Assembly (NCBI GenBank): GCA_000158135.1 | Contig: DS999532.1 | Location: 510,618 to 574,617 of the forward strand | Origin: Rhodobacteraceae bacterium KLH11 | GTDB lineage: Bacteria; Pseudomonadota; Alphaproteobacteria; Rhodobacterales; Rhodobacteraceae | Direction of reading: 5' to 3' | DNA: 64,000 nucleotides | Program-made: the position numbers and the translations under genes | The notes under the pieces: generated by a model | Told to the model about the DNA's origin: nothing | Databases searched by the model: none | What the model saw: the letters and a program-made list of their open reading frames with translations, nothing else | In this document: in pieces, positions 42,946 through 54,562 of the stretch | Layout of the letters: every line of letters begins with the position of its first letter | Position numbering within the stretch: the first letter of the stretch is position 1

Positions 42946-45738
42946 CTAGAAATGCACAGACCGGCTGCCCAGCGGTGTCTGAACGGGTGGTGCAAACTTC
43001 GTCAGGTTGATGCCTTCAACCGCGACCTTGTACTCCTCAAGCGTTGGCGTGCGGCCCAGAATTGCCGACAGGACAACAACCGGGGTTGAGCCCAGCAGGG
43101 ATTCGCCTTTCTTGGTATCGGAATCCCCAACCACACGCCCCTGGAACAAACGTGTCGAGGTGGCCAGCACCGTATCCCCCTTGGCGGCTTTCTCCTGATT
43201 GCCCATGCACAGGTTGCAGCCCGGACGTTCGAGATAGAGGATGTTTTCGTACTCGGTACGCGCTTTCACCTTGGGGGCTGTGTCGTCGAATTCAAACCCG
43301 CAGTATTTCTGCAGTATTTCCCAATCACCCTCTGCCTTCAGCTCATCAATGATGTTGTAGGTCGGGGCGGCCACAACCAGCGGCGCTTTGAAGTCGACAT
43401 CGCCCTGACTGGCCTCCAGATTGCGCAGCATCTGCGCGACAATCTTGATGTCGCCCTTATGCACCATGCACGATCCGACAAATCCAAGATCTACTTTCTT
43501 TTCAGCGCGGTAGAACGAGATCGGACGGATCGTGTCATGCGTATACCGCTTGGACACATCGGCATTGTTTACATCCGGATCAGCGATCATCGGCTCGACG
43601 ATTTCGTCAAGATCAACCACCACCTCGGCTGCGTATTTGGCATTCTCATCCGGCACCAGCGCTGGCTTCTCACCCGATCTGATCTGCGCGATCCGCTTGT
43701 CCGCGATCTCGATCAGGCTGCCCAGCATCCCGGCATCGTTCTCCATCCCTTTCTCGATCATGATCTGAATGCGCGATTTTGCGATCTCAAGCGACTCGAT
43801 CAGCGTCTCGTCATTGGAGATACAGATCGATGCCTTGGCTTTCATCTCGGCCGTCCAGTCGGTGAAGGTGAAGGCCTGATCCGCCAGCAGCGTGCCGATA
43901 TGCACCTCGATGATCCGGCCCTGGAAAACGTTGTCGCCGTGCTGGGCCAGCATCTGCGCCTGCGTGGCATGGACCACGTCGCGGAAATCCATGTGCTGCG
44001 CCATCTTGCCCTTGAAGGTCACTTTTACGGATTCGGGGATCGGCATCGTGGCCTCGCCCGTCGCAAGGGCAAGCGCCACGGTGCCCGAGTCAGCACCAAA
44101 CGCCACGCCTTTCGACATCCGTGTATGGCTGTCACCACCGATGATGATCGCCCAGTCGTCCACAGTGATGTCGTTCAGCACCTTGTGGATCACATCCGTC
44201 ATGGAATGATAGACGCCTTTCGGATCACGCCCGGTGATCAGACCGAACTTGTGCATAAACGCCATCAGCTTGGGCGTGTTGGCCTGCGCCTTTAGATCCC
44301 AGACCGAAGCGGTGTGACACCCCGACTGATAAGCCCCGTCCACCGAAGGGGACAGCACCGTTGCCGCCATCGCCTCAAGCTCTTGCGCGGTCATCGGGCC
44401 GGTGGTGTCCTGGCTGCCAACAATGTTGACCCGCACCCGCACATCAGAACCCGAATGCAGCACCTTGTCAGAGGTGACGCCAAGCGCATTGGCGTTAAAG
44501 ATTTTCTCAACCGCCGTCAGGCCCTGCCCTTCAAGGTTGATTTCTTTTGATGGGGCAAAGACCCGCGGGGCCTCAACCCCCAATGTCTCGGCCGCGAAAG
44601 TTTGCAGTTTTTTACCAAATACAATGGCATAAGACCCACCGGCCTTCATGAACTCCATCTTCTGCGGCGTGAACGAGCCCGCCATATCGACCAGCTCTTC
44701 GCTGCCATCCTCACTATAAAGCTTTTTGTCTTTGGTGTTGATCGTCAGCACGGTACCGGTCGTGACCGAGTATTTCTGCTCCAACACCGGGTTGCCATCA
44801 TTGTTCAGGATCGGCTTGCCATCCTCACCCATCTTCCTGACCCAGTTCTTCAGGTCGACACCGATACCACCGGTCACACCGACGGTGGTCAGGAAAATGG
44901 GCGAAATACCATTGGTGCCCGCCACAACCGGTGCAACATTGACGAAAGGCACATAAGGGCTGGCCTGCTTGCCGGTCCAGAGCGCCACGTTGTTGACACC
45001 GGACATGCGTGAAGATCCCACGCCCATCGTGCCCTTTTCGGCAACCAGCATGACACGCGCATCCGGGTGCTTGACCTTCAGCGCCTCAATCTCTTTCTGC
45101 GCCTGTTCCGAGATCAGGCATTTCCCGTGCAATTCACGGTCAGCGCGGGAATGCGCCTGATTGCCGGGGCTCAGCAAATCGGTCGAGATATCGCCCTCTG
45201 CCGCCACATAGGTGACAACTTTGATCTCTTCATCCACATCGGGCAGCTTGGTGAAGAACTCGGCCTTGACGTAGCTGTCCAGCAGATCGACAGCAACCGG
45301 GTTACCTGCCTCGTAGGCAGCCTTGATCCGGTCCGTATCGGCCTCGTAAAGAAAGACCTGGGTCTTCAGCACCTCTGCCGCATCGCGCGAAATCGCCTCA
45401 TCCGCGCCAAGCGCCAGATCAAGCAACACCTCAACCGATGGCCCACCTTTCATGTGACTGAGCAGTTCAAAGGCGAATGCAGGTGTTATCTCGGCAACGG
45501 CCACCTCACCCAGAATGACCTGTTTCAGAAACCGCGCCTTTTCACCTGCCGCACTGGTGGTGCCGGGCAGGGTATTGTAAATGAAAAACTGCAGGCAATC
45601 GTCGCGCTGGGGGCTGCCGGTATCCTTGATGTGGTCAATCACCTCTTTGACCAGCGCGCCATCATCTATCGGCTTGGGGCTGAGACCTTCGGCTTTGCGG
45701 GTTTCGATCTCGGTCAGATAGTCACTATAGAGGCTCAT
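42946..45738 (-). CDS. acnB: Aconitate hydratase B (bifunctional aconitase / 2-methylisocitrate dehydratase)
   Basis: 930 residues, the AcnB architecture: an N-terminal HEAT-like domain (YSDYLTEIETRKAEGLSP), the swivel domain placed before the catalytic domains, and Fe-S ligand cysteines including ERPGCNLCMGNQ and the earlier GCHTASVWD. It interconverts citrate and isocitrate in the TCA cycle and can act in the methylcitrate cycle. ATG at 45738 (MSLYSDYL) follows GGAAAAG; a longer start at 45759 is possible. A palindrome about 60 bases upstream probably controls it. Confidence 0.95.
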   Translation of the reverse strand: MSLYSDYLTEIETRKAEGLSPKPIDDGALVKEVIDHIKDTGSPQRDDCLQFFIYNTLPGTTSAAGEKARFLKQVILGEVAVAEITPAFAFELLSHMKGGPSVEVLLDLALGADEAISRDAAEVLKTQVFLYEADTDRIKAAYEAGNPVAVDLLDSYVKAEFFTKLPDVDEEIKVVTYVAAEGDISTDLLSPGNQAHSRADRELHGKCLISEQAQKEIEALKVKHPDARVMLVAEKGTMGVGSSRMSGVNNVALWTGKQASPYVPFVNVAPVVAGTNGISPIFLTTVGVTGGIGVDLKNWVRKMGEDGKPILNNDGNPVLEQKYSVTTGTVLTINTKDKKLYSEDGSEELVDMAGSFTPQKMEFMKAGGSYAIVFGKKLQTFAAETLGVEAPRVFAPSKEINLEGQGLTAVEKIFNANALGVTSDKVLHSGSDVRVRVNIVGSQDTTGPMTAQELEAMAATVLSPSVDGAYQSGCHTASVWDLKAQANTPKLMAFMHKFGLITGRDPKGVYHSMTDVIHKVLNDITVDDWAIIIGGDSHTRMSKGVAFGADSGTVALALATGEATMPIPESVKVTFKGKMAQHMDFRDVVHATQAQMLAQHGDNVFQGRIIEVHIGTLLADQAFTFTDWTAEMKAKASICISNDETLIESLEIAKSRIQIMIEKGMENDAGMLGSLIEIADKRIAQIRSGEKPALVPDENAKYAAEVVVDLDEIVEPMIADPDVNNADVSKRYTHDTIRPISFYRAEKKVDLGFVGSCMVHKGDIKIVAQMLRNLEASQGDVDFKAPLVVAAPTYNIIDELKAEGDWEILQKYCGFEFDDTAPKVKARTEYENILYLERPGCNLCMGNQEKAAKGDTVLATSTRLFQGRVVGDSDTKKGESLLGSTPVVVLSAILGRTPTLEEYKVAVEGINLTKFAPPVQTPLGSRSVHF

Positions 45739-45793
45739 GTTCTTTTCCACATCTGGCATTTATTAAGCAGGCTTGATCATAGCTGGGTCGAAT

Positions 45794-45813
45794 ATGTATA
45801 CCTTCGTATACAT
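45794..45813. promoter_or_regulatory. Palindromic operator-like site upstream of acnB
   Basis: ATGTATAC, four bases (CTTC), then GTATACAT: an exact 8-base inverted repeat, 56-75 bases before the acnB start. The TGTATACA-type half sites resemble GntR-family operators. No GntR gene lies in the window. Confidence 0.5.
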
Positions 45814-45989
45814 GGCATCGGGTGAGTTCAAGCACCCTGACTGCGACATACTGAACGAACCGCGCATTTATGGCCGCAACCGCCCATAGCCATAAGGCCC
45901 GCAGCCAGAGTTACTGCAGTACAAATCCGCCCGTTGGGTACGAGGATAAGTGTTCGATTTAAAGGGCTATTTGCGCGGCTTTCAGAAAA

Positions 45990-48900
45990 TCAGCTCACCT
46001 CTGCCAACAGGGTTGCGTTCCCGCCAGCAGCTGTTGTGTCCACACAGATATGACGCTCCAACAGGCACCGATCACCAAAGTCTTCTTCCGTGATAAGCGG
46101 GACAAGCGCACCGTCGCGCTCGGCCAGCGCCTTGCGGACAGCGCGCTGATCAGCCTCAGCACCCCAATGAACAACCGCGTCAATGCCTTCAAGCACCCCC
46201 AGCACCGCCGGATCCACAGCACCATCAGCAGTGCCCGAACCCGTAGCACCCGGCGCAACAATGACCGCCCCACACCCATGCGCACGCACGATAGACGCCT
46301 GCTGTTGCGCCGCCGCAAGCGTCGGACCAAGGCAGAGGAATGTGCCGCGCCCATAGGTCGAAAGTACGTTGGATTCGCCCGTCGGACCCGGAAGTTCAGA
46401 CCTGCTGAGCGCGAGGCGCCCGGGCGCTTCCGTTTCTCTGATTGCGCTCCGGATACGGGCTGACGACACAACCGGCGCAGCCTCGGAAGCAAGATTGCGG
46501 GATACGCCTTGCGTGAACCGTCTGACATAGGATGGCCCGCCCGCTTTGGGACCGGTCCCCGACAAACCCTCGCCCCCGAAGGGCTGCGACCCCACAATCG
46601 CGCCGATCTGGTTGCGGTTAATATACATGTTGCCAACCGCGATACGCGAGGTCACCTGTTCAATCCGATCATCAATGCGCGAATGCATTCCGAATGTCAG
46701 GCCAAAGCCTGTGGCATTGATGGCATCCACAACCTGATCCAGCTCTGACGCTTTGTAGGTCGCGACATGCATGACGGGTCCGAAAACCTCTTTTTCCATG
46801 TCAGAGATGCTGGAAACCCGCAATACGGTCGGCGGCACAAATGTACCGGCATCGGGCGCGGCCAGTTGCTTCAGCACACGGCCTTCGCTGCGGGCCACCT
46901 CGATATACTCCAGAATTTCCTGTTGCGCGCCGCGATCAATCACAGGGCCCACATCTGTTCGCAAATCCCAGGGGTCGCCCACAACAAGCTCATCCATCGC
47001 GCCGTAAAGCATGGTCAGAAGCGTCTCGGCGACATCTTCCTGCACATAGAGGATACGCAGCGCCGAGCATCGCTGGCCTGCGGACTGAAACGCCGAAGCG
47101 ACAATATCCTTGATCGCCTGCTCGGGCAGCGCGGTCGAATCCACGATCATGGCATTCAGGCCACCGGTTTCCGCAATCAGCGGCGCGCCCGGGTCAATCT
47201 CATGGCTCATCGCGCGGTTGATGGTCTGTGCGGTCAAGGTTGAACCGGTAAAACAAACACCATTGATACGCGGATCAGATGTCATTTTCGCACCCACAAC
47301 CGAACCACGACCCGGGATCAGTTGCAAAGCCGTTCGCGGCACGCCCGCCGCATGCAACAGGCGAACGCCGATCGAGGCAATAATCGCAGTCGGTTGCGCC
47401 GGCTTTGCAATCACCCCGTTGCCTGCAGCCAGAGCGGCGGCAATCTGGCCGGTGAAAATCGCCAGCGGAAAGTTCCAGGGGGAAATACACGCCACAACAC
47501 CGCGCGCAGGATGGATCAACCCGGCCGCGCGGGCGGCGTAATATCGCAGAAAATCAACGGCCTCTCGCAGTTCAGAAATCGCGTCCATCGGTGTTTTCCC
47601 GGCCTCGCGGGTCAAGGCCGCAAAGATCTCGCCGAAATTCTCTTCGTATAGATCCGCGGCTTTGCGCAGGATGTCACCGCGGGTGGCAGCCGTTGCATCC
47701 CAGCGGGCAGCCACGTTGAGGGCGGTTTCCATATCTTCCGCAGATGCCTGAAGGGCAGTCCCCAACTGATCAGAATGGTTTGCCGGATTGATCACGTCCA
47801 GCACACGATCCCCGACAACCTCACCTGCGATCACCGGGCCGATTTCCCAGGTTTCAGCCTGGAACGGGTGCCTTGCCTGCTTGATCTGGTCAAGGTCCGT
47901 AACATCGTGCAAATCCCACCCGCGCGCGTTGGGGCGTTCTGCACCATAAAGGTCCGCTGGCATCCGAACGGCCATGTGGGGCTCGGGCGTTGCGATGCTT
48001 TCAAACGGATCGTAGGCAATGGTTTCCGGCGGCACACTCTCATCGACGATCTGGTTCACGAAAGAGGAGTTCGCACCGTTTTCAAGCAACCGCCGTACCA
48101 GATAAGCCAGCAGATCACGATGCGCCCCGACCGGGGCATAGATGCGACAGCGCGTGCCTTCGCTTTCCAGAACGAGATCATGCAGCGATTCCCCCATACC
48201 GTGCAGGCGCTGGAACTCAAAACTGCGCTTGGTGTCGCCAGCCATCTCAAGAATAGCTGCCACCGTGTGGGCGTTATGGGTTGCGAATTGCGGATAGATG
48301 CGATCGCTCATGCCAAGCAATTGCTTGGCAGCGCAGATATAGGACACATCCGTCGCAGCCTTGCGTGTAAAGACCGGGAACCCGCCAAGCCCCTCGACCT
48401 GCGCGCGTTTGATCTCGGTATCCCAATAGGCCCCCTTGACCAACCGCACCATGATCTTGCGATCCAGCTGAGTGGTCAAGGCGTGCAACCAGTCCAGCAC
48501 CTGCGACGCGCGTTTACCATATGCCTGAACGACAACACCAAACCCATCCCAGCCTGCAAGTGACGGGTCGCGCAAAACCGCCTCGATCACATCAAGCGAC
48601 AGATCCAGCCTGTCTGCTTCCTCGGCATCGATGTTCAGCCCCATCCCCGCATCTTTGGCCTGTTGCGCAAGTTTCAGGGTCAGCGGAACCAGCTCATCCA
48701 TCACCCGATCTTTCTGGCCAACCTCGTAACGGGGATGCAGCGCCGACAGCTTGATGGATATCCCGGGATTTTCCCGAATATCGGTCGAACGGCACTCTTT
48801 CGCCAGCGCCGAGATTGCATCCTGATAGGCAACAAAGAAACCTGCGGCATCCGCAGCGGTCAGCGCAGCTTCGCCCAGCATGTCATAGGAATAGGTATAG

Positions 48901-49466
48901 CCCTGCTCTTCTTTTGTCCTGCCCTGCTGAATAGCCTCTGCAATGGTTTGCCCCAGCACGAACTGCGCACCCATTTCCTTCATCGCCCGACCAACCGCCG
49001 CGCGGATCACCGGCTCGCCCAAACGTTTCACGGCACTTTTCAATGTGGCCGCCACGCCACTGCCTTCCTGCAAAACCTTACCCGTCAGCATCAAAGCCCA
49101 GGTCGACGCATTCACCAGCGAGGATGACGAATTCCCCAGATGCTGCCCCCAGGCAGAGGGCGCAATTTTATCCTCGATCAAAGCGTCAATCGTGTCTTCA
49201 TCGGGGACGCGCAACAACGCTTCGGCCAGACACATCAACGCCACACCTTCACTGGTCGATAACCCGTATTCGGCGAGGAACACTTCCATCAGGCCCGGCG
49301 TGTCATCAGACCGGATCGCCTGAATCAGCGAAACCGCCCGGTTATGAGCCGAGGCGCGCACGGGCGCAGAAATCGCCGCGCGGGCCATAAGCTCTCGCAA
49401 TATCGTGCCTTCATCCCGCAGGTGATTGTCGCGAATATCGTGTCGAAGTGTTGAAAGACCGGTCAT
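45990..49466 (-). CDS. putA: Bifunctional proline dehydrogenase / L-glutamate gamma-semialdehyde dehydrogenase
   Basis: 1158 residues. The FAD-dependent proline dehydrogenase half contains FVAYQDAISALAKE, NPGISIKLSALHPRYE and VRLVKGAYWDTEIKRAQ. The NAD-dependent aldehyde dehydrogenase half has the ISPWNFPLAIFTGQIAAALA cofactor segment, ETGGLNAMIVDSTA with its Glu, and catalytic Cys in FQSAGQRCSALRI. A C-terminal extra domain (about 1050-1158) fits longer PutA types. There is no N-terminal ribbon-helix-helix, so it does not repress itself; the divergent Lrp-type gene does that job. ATG at 49466 is preferred over 49499. It converts proline to glutamate. Confidence 0.96.
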   Translation of the reverse strand: MTGLSTLRHDIRDNHLRDEGTILRELMARAAISAPVRASAHNRAVSLIQAIRSDDTPGLMEVFLAEYGLSTSEGVALMCLAEALLRVPDEDTIDALIEDKIAPSAWGQHLGNSSSSLVNASTWALMLTGKVLQEGSGVAATLKSAVKRLGEPVIRAAVGRAMKEMGAQFVLGQTIAEAIQQGRTKEEQGYTYSYDMLGEAALTAADAAGFFVAYQDAISALAKECRSTDIRENPGISIKLSALHPRYEVGQKDRVMDELVPLTLKLAQQAKDAGMGLNIDAEEADRLDLSLDVIEAVLRDPSLAGWDGFGVVVQAYGKRASQVLDWLHALTTQLDRKIMVRLVKGAYWDTEIKRAQVEGLGGFPVFTRKAATDVSYICAAKQLLGMSDRIYPQFATHNAHTVAAILEMAGDTKRSFEFQRLHGMGESLHDLVLESEGTRCRIYAPVGAHRDLLAYLVRRLLENGANSSFVNQIVDESVPPETIAYDPFESIATPEPHMAVRMPADLYGAERPNARGWDLHDVTDLDQIKQARHPFQAETWEIGPVIAGEVVGDRVLDVINPANHSDQLGTALQASAEDMETALNVAARWDATAATRGDILRKAADLYEENFGEIFAALTREAGKTPMDAISELREAVDFLRYYAARAAGLIHPARGVVACISPWNFPLAIFTGQIAAALAAGNGVIAKPAQPTAIIASIGVRLLHAAGVPRTALQLIPGRGSVVGAKMTSDPRINGVCFTGSTLTAQTINRAMSHEIDPGAPLIAETGGLNAMIVDSTALPEQAIKDIVASAFQSAGQRCSALRILYVQEDVAETLLTMLYGAMDELVVGDPWDLRTDVGPVIDRGAQQEILEYIEVARSEGRVLKQLAAPDAGTFVPPTVLRVSSISDMEKEVFGPVMHVATYKASELDQVVDAINATGFGLTFGMHSRIDDRIEQVTSRIAVGNMYINRNQIGAIVGSQPFGGEGLSGTGPKAGGPSYVRRFTQGVSRNLASEAAPVVSSARIRSAIRETEAPGRLALSRSELPGPTGESNVLSTYGRGTFLCLGPTLAAAQQQASIVRAHGCGAVIVAPGATGSGTADGAVDPAVLGVLEGIDAVVHWGAEADQRAVRKALAERDGALVPLITEEDFGDRCLLERHICVDTTAAGGNATLLAEVS

Positions 49467-49541
49467 GGCAAACCCCCAATGGTTCCTGCGCTTTGGCAAC
49501 TGACCGGCAGAATACCAAAATCAACCTAGCCTTGTTGCCTT

Positions 49542-49576
49542 AAATTAGGTAGTTATCAGCCCAAATTGACCAAATT
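49542..49576. promoter_or_regulatory. Repeated AAATT elements in the putA-putR spacer
   Basis: AAATT occurs at 49542-49546, 49563-49567 and 49572-49576 within an A/T-rich patch between the divergent genes. Lrp-type proteins often bind such phased A/T-rich sites. The assignment to PutR is inference. Confidence 0.35.
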
Positions 49577-49599
49577 AGAACACAATATAGGACCATCAG

Positions 49600-50073
49600 G
49601 TGACAAATAGTGATCAAAGCAGTCGACTAGACCGATTTGACCGAGAGATTCTGACGATTCTCAGCCGGGAAGGTCGCCTGCCCGTCACAGAGCTGTCTGC
49701 GCGGGTGGGGTTATCAAAGACGCCCTGCCAGGTCCGGCTTAAGCGACTATTGGCAGAAGGTTATATTCTGGGGTTTGAGGCGGTTTTGAACCCGGCAAAG
49801 CTCAATCTGGAACAGGTCGCCTTTGTCGAGGTGAAACTGTCAGACACAACAGAGCCCGCACTATCCGCCTTCAACGCGGCCATCAGAAAAGTGCCCGAGG
49901 TCGAGCAATGCCATATGATTGCAGGGGCGTTCGACTATCTGATCAAAATTCGAACCTCGAATATGCGAACCTTCCGCGAGGTCCTGGGGCGGACGATTTC
50001 CACGCTCCCCCATGTCGGCAGCACCTCAACCCATGTGTCCATGCAATCAGTCAAGGATAGTGAAACCTTCTGA
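49600..50073 (+). CDS. putR: Lrp/AsnC-family transcriptional regulator of proline use
   Basis: 157 residues: an N-terminal helix-turn-helix (LDRFDREILTILSREGRLPV, then ELSARVGLSKTPCQVRLKRL) and a RAM ligand-binding domain (VEVKLSDTTEPALSAF, then CHMIAGAFDYLIKI). The position divergent from putA is the arrangement of PutR, which activates putA with proline in Rhodobacter and Agrobacterium. The start is GTG at 49600. The stretch TPCQVRLKRL is typical of this PutR subgroup. Confidence 0.9.
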   Translation: MTNSDQSSRLDRFDREILTILSREGRLPVTELSARVGLSKTPCQVRLKRLLAEGYILGFEAVLNPAKLNLEQVAFVEVKLSDTTEPALSAFNAAIRKVPEVEQCHMIAGAFDYLIKIRTSNMRTFREVLGRTISTLPHVGSTSTHVSMQSVKDSETF

Positions 50074-50118
50074 GGTCGTCGTCGGATCTACCCAGCGAAT
50101 ACCCTCAGTTTTGTCACT

Positions 50119-51111
50119 TTAACTCGACATCTTCCCAAGGAAGCGCTGGTTTCTAACGCTTTCAGGACGCTTATTATAGTGCTTGAAAAATGCACGCGAC
50201 ATCGCAGCCAAAGAAGAAAACCCCGTTGCCGCGGCAACCTCTATTTGCGGCATGTCCGTATATCTCAGCAGGCTATTGGCCCTTTCCAGACGCAGTTCTT
50301 TGTAAGTCGCCAAAAGCTTTACGCCCGTTTTGCACAAAAACCGCCTTTGGAGTTGGCGAACAGAAGTGCCCAGCAGTGCTGACAGGTTGGATATCTTCAG
50401 CGGTTCTTCGATATTTTCCAACATCTTATCCACTGTAAGCGCGACCAGTTGATCCCCGTTAGCTTTGCGAATAAGCCGGTTTGCAACCTGACTTTCATGT
50501 TTCCGTACCGGTTCCGCCAGACCGATATATCGGCGCAATGTGTCGGCCAGATGCTCTCCGTGGTCGAACGACACGAATTCGGTCATAAGCCGAACGGCAC
50601 TCAGGCGCGAGTTGGCGCTATGCGTGCGCCCATCGGCCGAATAATGGATGCCGGTTCCGCAGTTTTTGAGCCCGCATTCCAACGCAGCAGCCTCAAAATT
50701 CGGATGGATGGCTGCGCAATGTTGATCTGCTCTTCCGGTTTGGGCCATCAACATCACGGCACCGCCAACAAGAAGCGTTCTGGGGGCAAGGCTAAGCACC
50801 TGAGACACCCAGGATCGTTCCGCTCCTGTCAATCTCCAGTTGCTTTCGAAATCACCCCAGAAAATTGCCGTGCGCCCGACCCAATAGAGCGGTTCCCCGA
50901 CCGGCTCATCGGCAATCACACGCAGGTTGACGAGGTATGTGTGACCCTCAACCAGAGTATTCAAAGCACGGTAATATTCCGCGATCATCTCGGCCGATGC
51001 TTTGTCAGCACCATGGCGCAAGATAACCTCGATATTCTGAACTCTCCGCGCCGTTTCACCTGTTGTTGCAGGCACATTCGAGTGTTGATTCTGGACGACG
51101 TAGTGTTTCAT
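50119..51111 (-). CDS. GlxA-type AraC-family transcriptional regulator
   Basis: 330 residues. The N-terminal ~200 residues have a DJ-1/GATase1-like fold, as in GlxA regulators (SWVSQVLSLAPRTLLVGGAV, split). The C-terminal part has the AraC double helix-turn-helix (LKISNLSALLGTSVRQLQRR and PQIEVAAATGFSSLAAMSRA with FFKHYNKRPES). Relatives control choline, carnitine or glycine-betaine genes in other proteobacteria. It follows gcvP on the same strand after 96 bases with two hairpins, so it may be partly uncoupled from the operon. The second of two tandem ATGs has the better spacing to GGAGG. Confidence 0.85.
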   Translation of the reverse strand: MKHYVVQNQHSNVPATTGETARRVQNIEVILRHGADKASAEMIAEYYRALNTLVEGHTYLVNLRVIADEPVGEPLYWVGRTAIFWGDFESNWRLTGAERSWVSQVLSLAPRTLLVGGAVMLMAQTGRADQHCAAIHPNFEAAALECGLKNCGTGIHYSADGRTHSANSRLSAVRLMTEFVSFDHGEHLADTLRRYIGLAEPVRKHESQVANRLIRKANGDQLVALTVDKMLENIEEPLKISNLSALLGTSVRQLQRRFLCKTGVKLLATYKELRLERANSLLRYTDMPQIEVAAATGFSSLAAMSRAFFKHYNKRPESVRNQRFLGKMSS

Positions 51112-51133
51112 CATTCCTCCGCCGGCTTGGTCT

Positions 51134-51196
51134 GGGCAGCCCCGCAGGTGGCGCTGCCCGATTTTTGGAATCCCCCACTGATGCGGTTGGGGGATT
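51134..51196. repeat. Two hairpins between gcvP and the GlxA-type regulator
   Basis: AATCCCCC (51169-51176) pairs with GGGGGATT (51189-51196), and GGGCAGC (51134-51140) with GCTGCCC (51153-51159). T-runs follow each arm on the plus strand, not on the minus strand where the genes lie. They may attenuate read-through from gcvP. Confidence 0.45.
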
Positions 51197-51207
51197 TGTT
51201 TTGTGAG

Positions 51208-54063
<2,856 letters not shown>

Positions 54064-54109
54064 TGTTGCGCTCCTCAAGGAATGTCTCGCCCAGCCGCTC
54101 TGGCAGGAG

Positions 54110-54169
54110 CCTCCGGCGGGAGTATTTGGGAAAAGATGAAAGGACGGAGCCCCGGTCGCGGGGGCTCCG
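54110..54169 (-). repeat. Roseobacter-type intergenic palindromic element between gcvH and gcvP
   Basis: A 9-base GC-rich stem (CGGAGCCCC at 54145-54153 and its complement at 54161-54169) is followed, on the minus strand, by CTTTCATCTTTTCCC and then by ACTCCCGCCGGAGG. I recall such strings as recurring intergenic sequences in Rhodobacteraceae genomes (from memory, not checked). The hairpin lies just after the gcvH stop and could partly terminate or stabilise the transcript. Confidence 0.5.
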
Positions 54170-54177
54170 GGCCGGGT

Positions 54178-54543
54178 TTAACCGATCAGGGCCTTGTAGC
54201 CGTCAAGATCCATCAGATCGTCCAGCTGCGATGCATCCGTGATCTTGATCTTGTAGATCCAGGCCGCCCCTTCGGGATCTTCGTTCAGCGCGCCGGGCGT
54301 GTCGGCCAGCGCCTCGTTCACTTCGACGATCTCACCGTCAACCGGTGCATAAAGTTCGGACGCGGCCTTGACGGATTCAATCACCCCGATCTCGCCACCC
54401 TTTTCGAACTCGTCACCCGCTTCCTGCTGCTCGACAAAAACCACTTCGCCCAGCTGTTCAGCCGCGTGCTTGGTGATGCCCAGAGTGGCCGTGTCGCCCT
54501 CAACGGTCAGCCATTCATGCTCTTCGGAATAATAGGTTGCCAT
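54178..54543 (-). CDS. gcvH: Glycine cleavage system H protein
   Basis: 121 residues. The lipoylated lysine is Lys59 in GVIESVKAASELYAPVDGE. The N-terminus YYSEEHEWL and the acidic character are standard. It shuttles the aminomethyl group between P, T and L proteins. Its start has GGAGAGAG upstream, 19 bases after gcvT. Confidence 0.97.
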   Translation of the reverse strand: MATYYSEEHEWLTVEGDTATLGITKHAAEQLGEVVFVEQQEAGDEFEKGGEIGVIESVKAASELYAPVDGEIVEVNEALADTPGALNEDPEGAAWIYKIKITDASQLDDLMDLDGYKALIG

Positions 54544-54562
54544 GTTTCTCTCTCTCCTGGCT

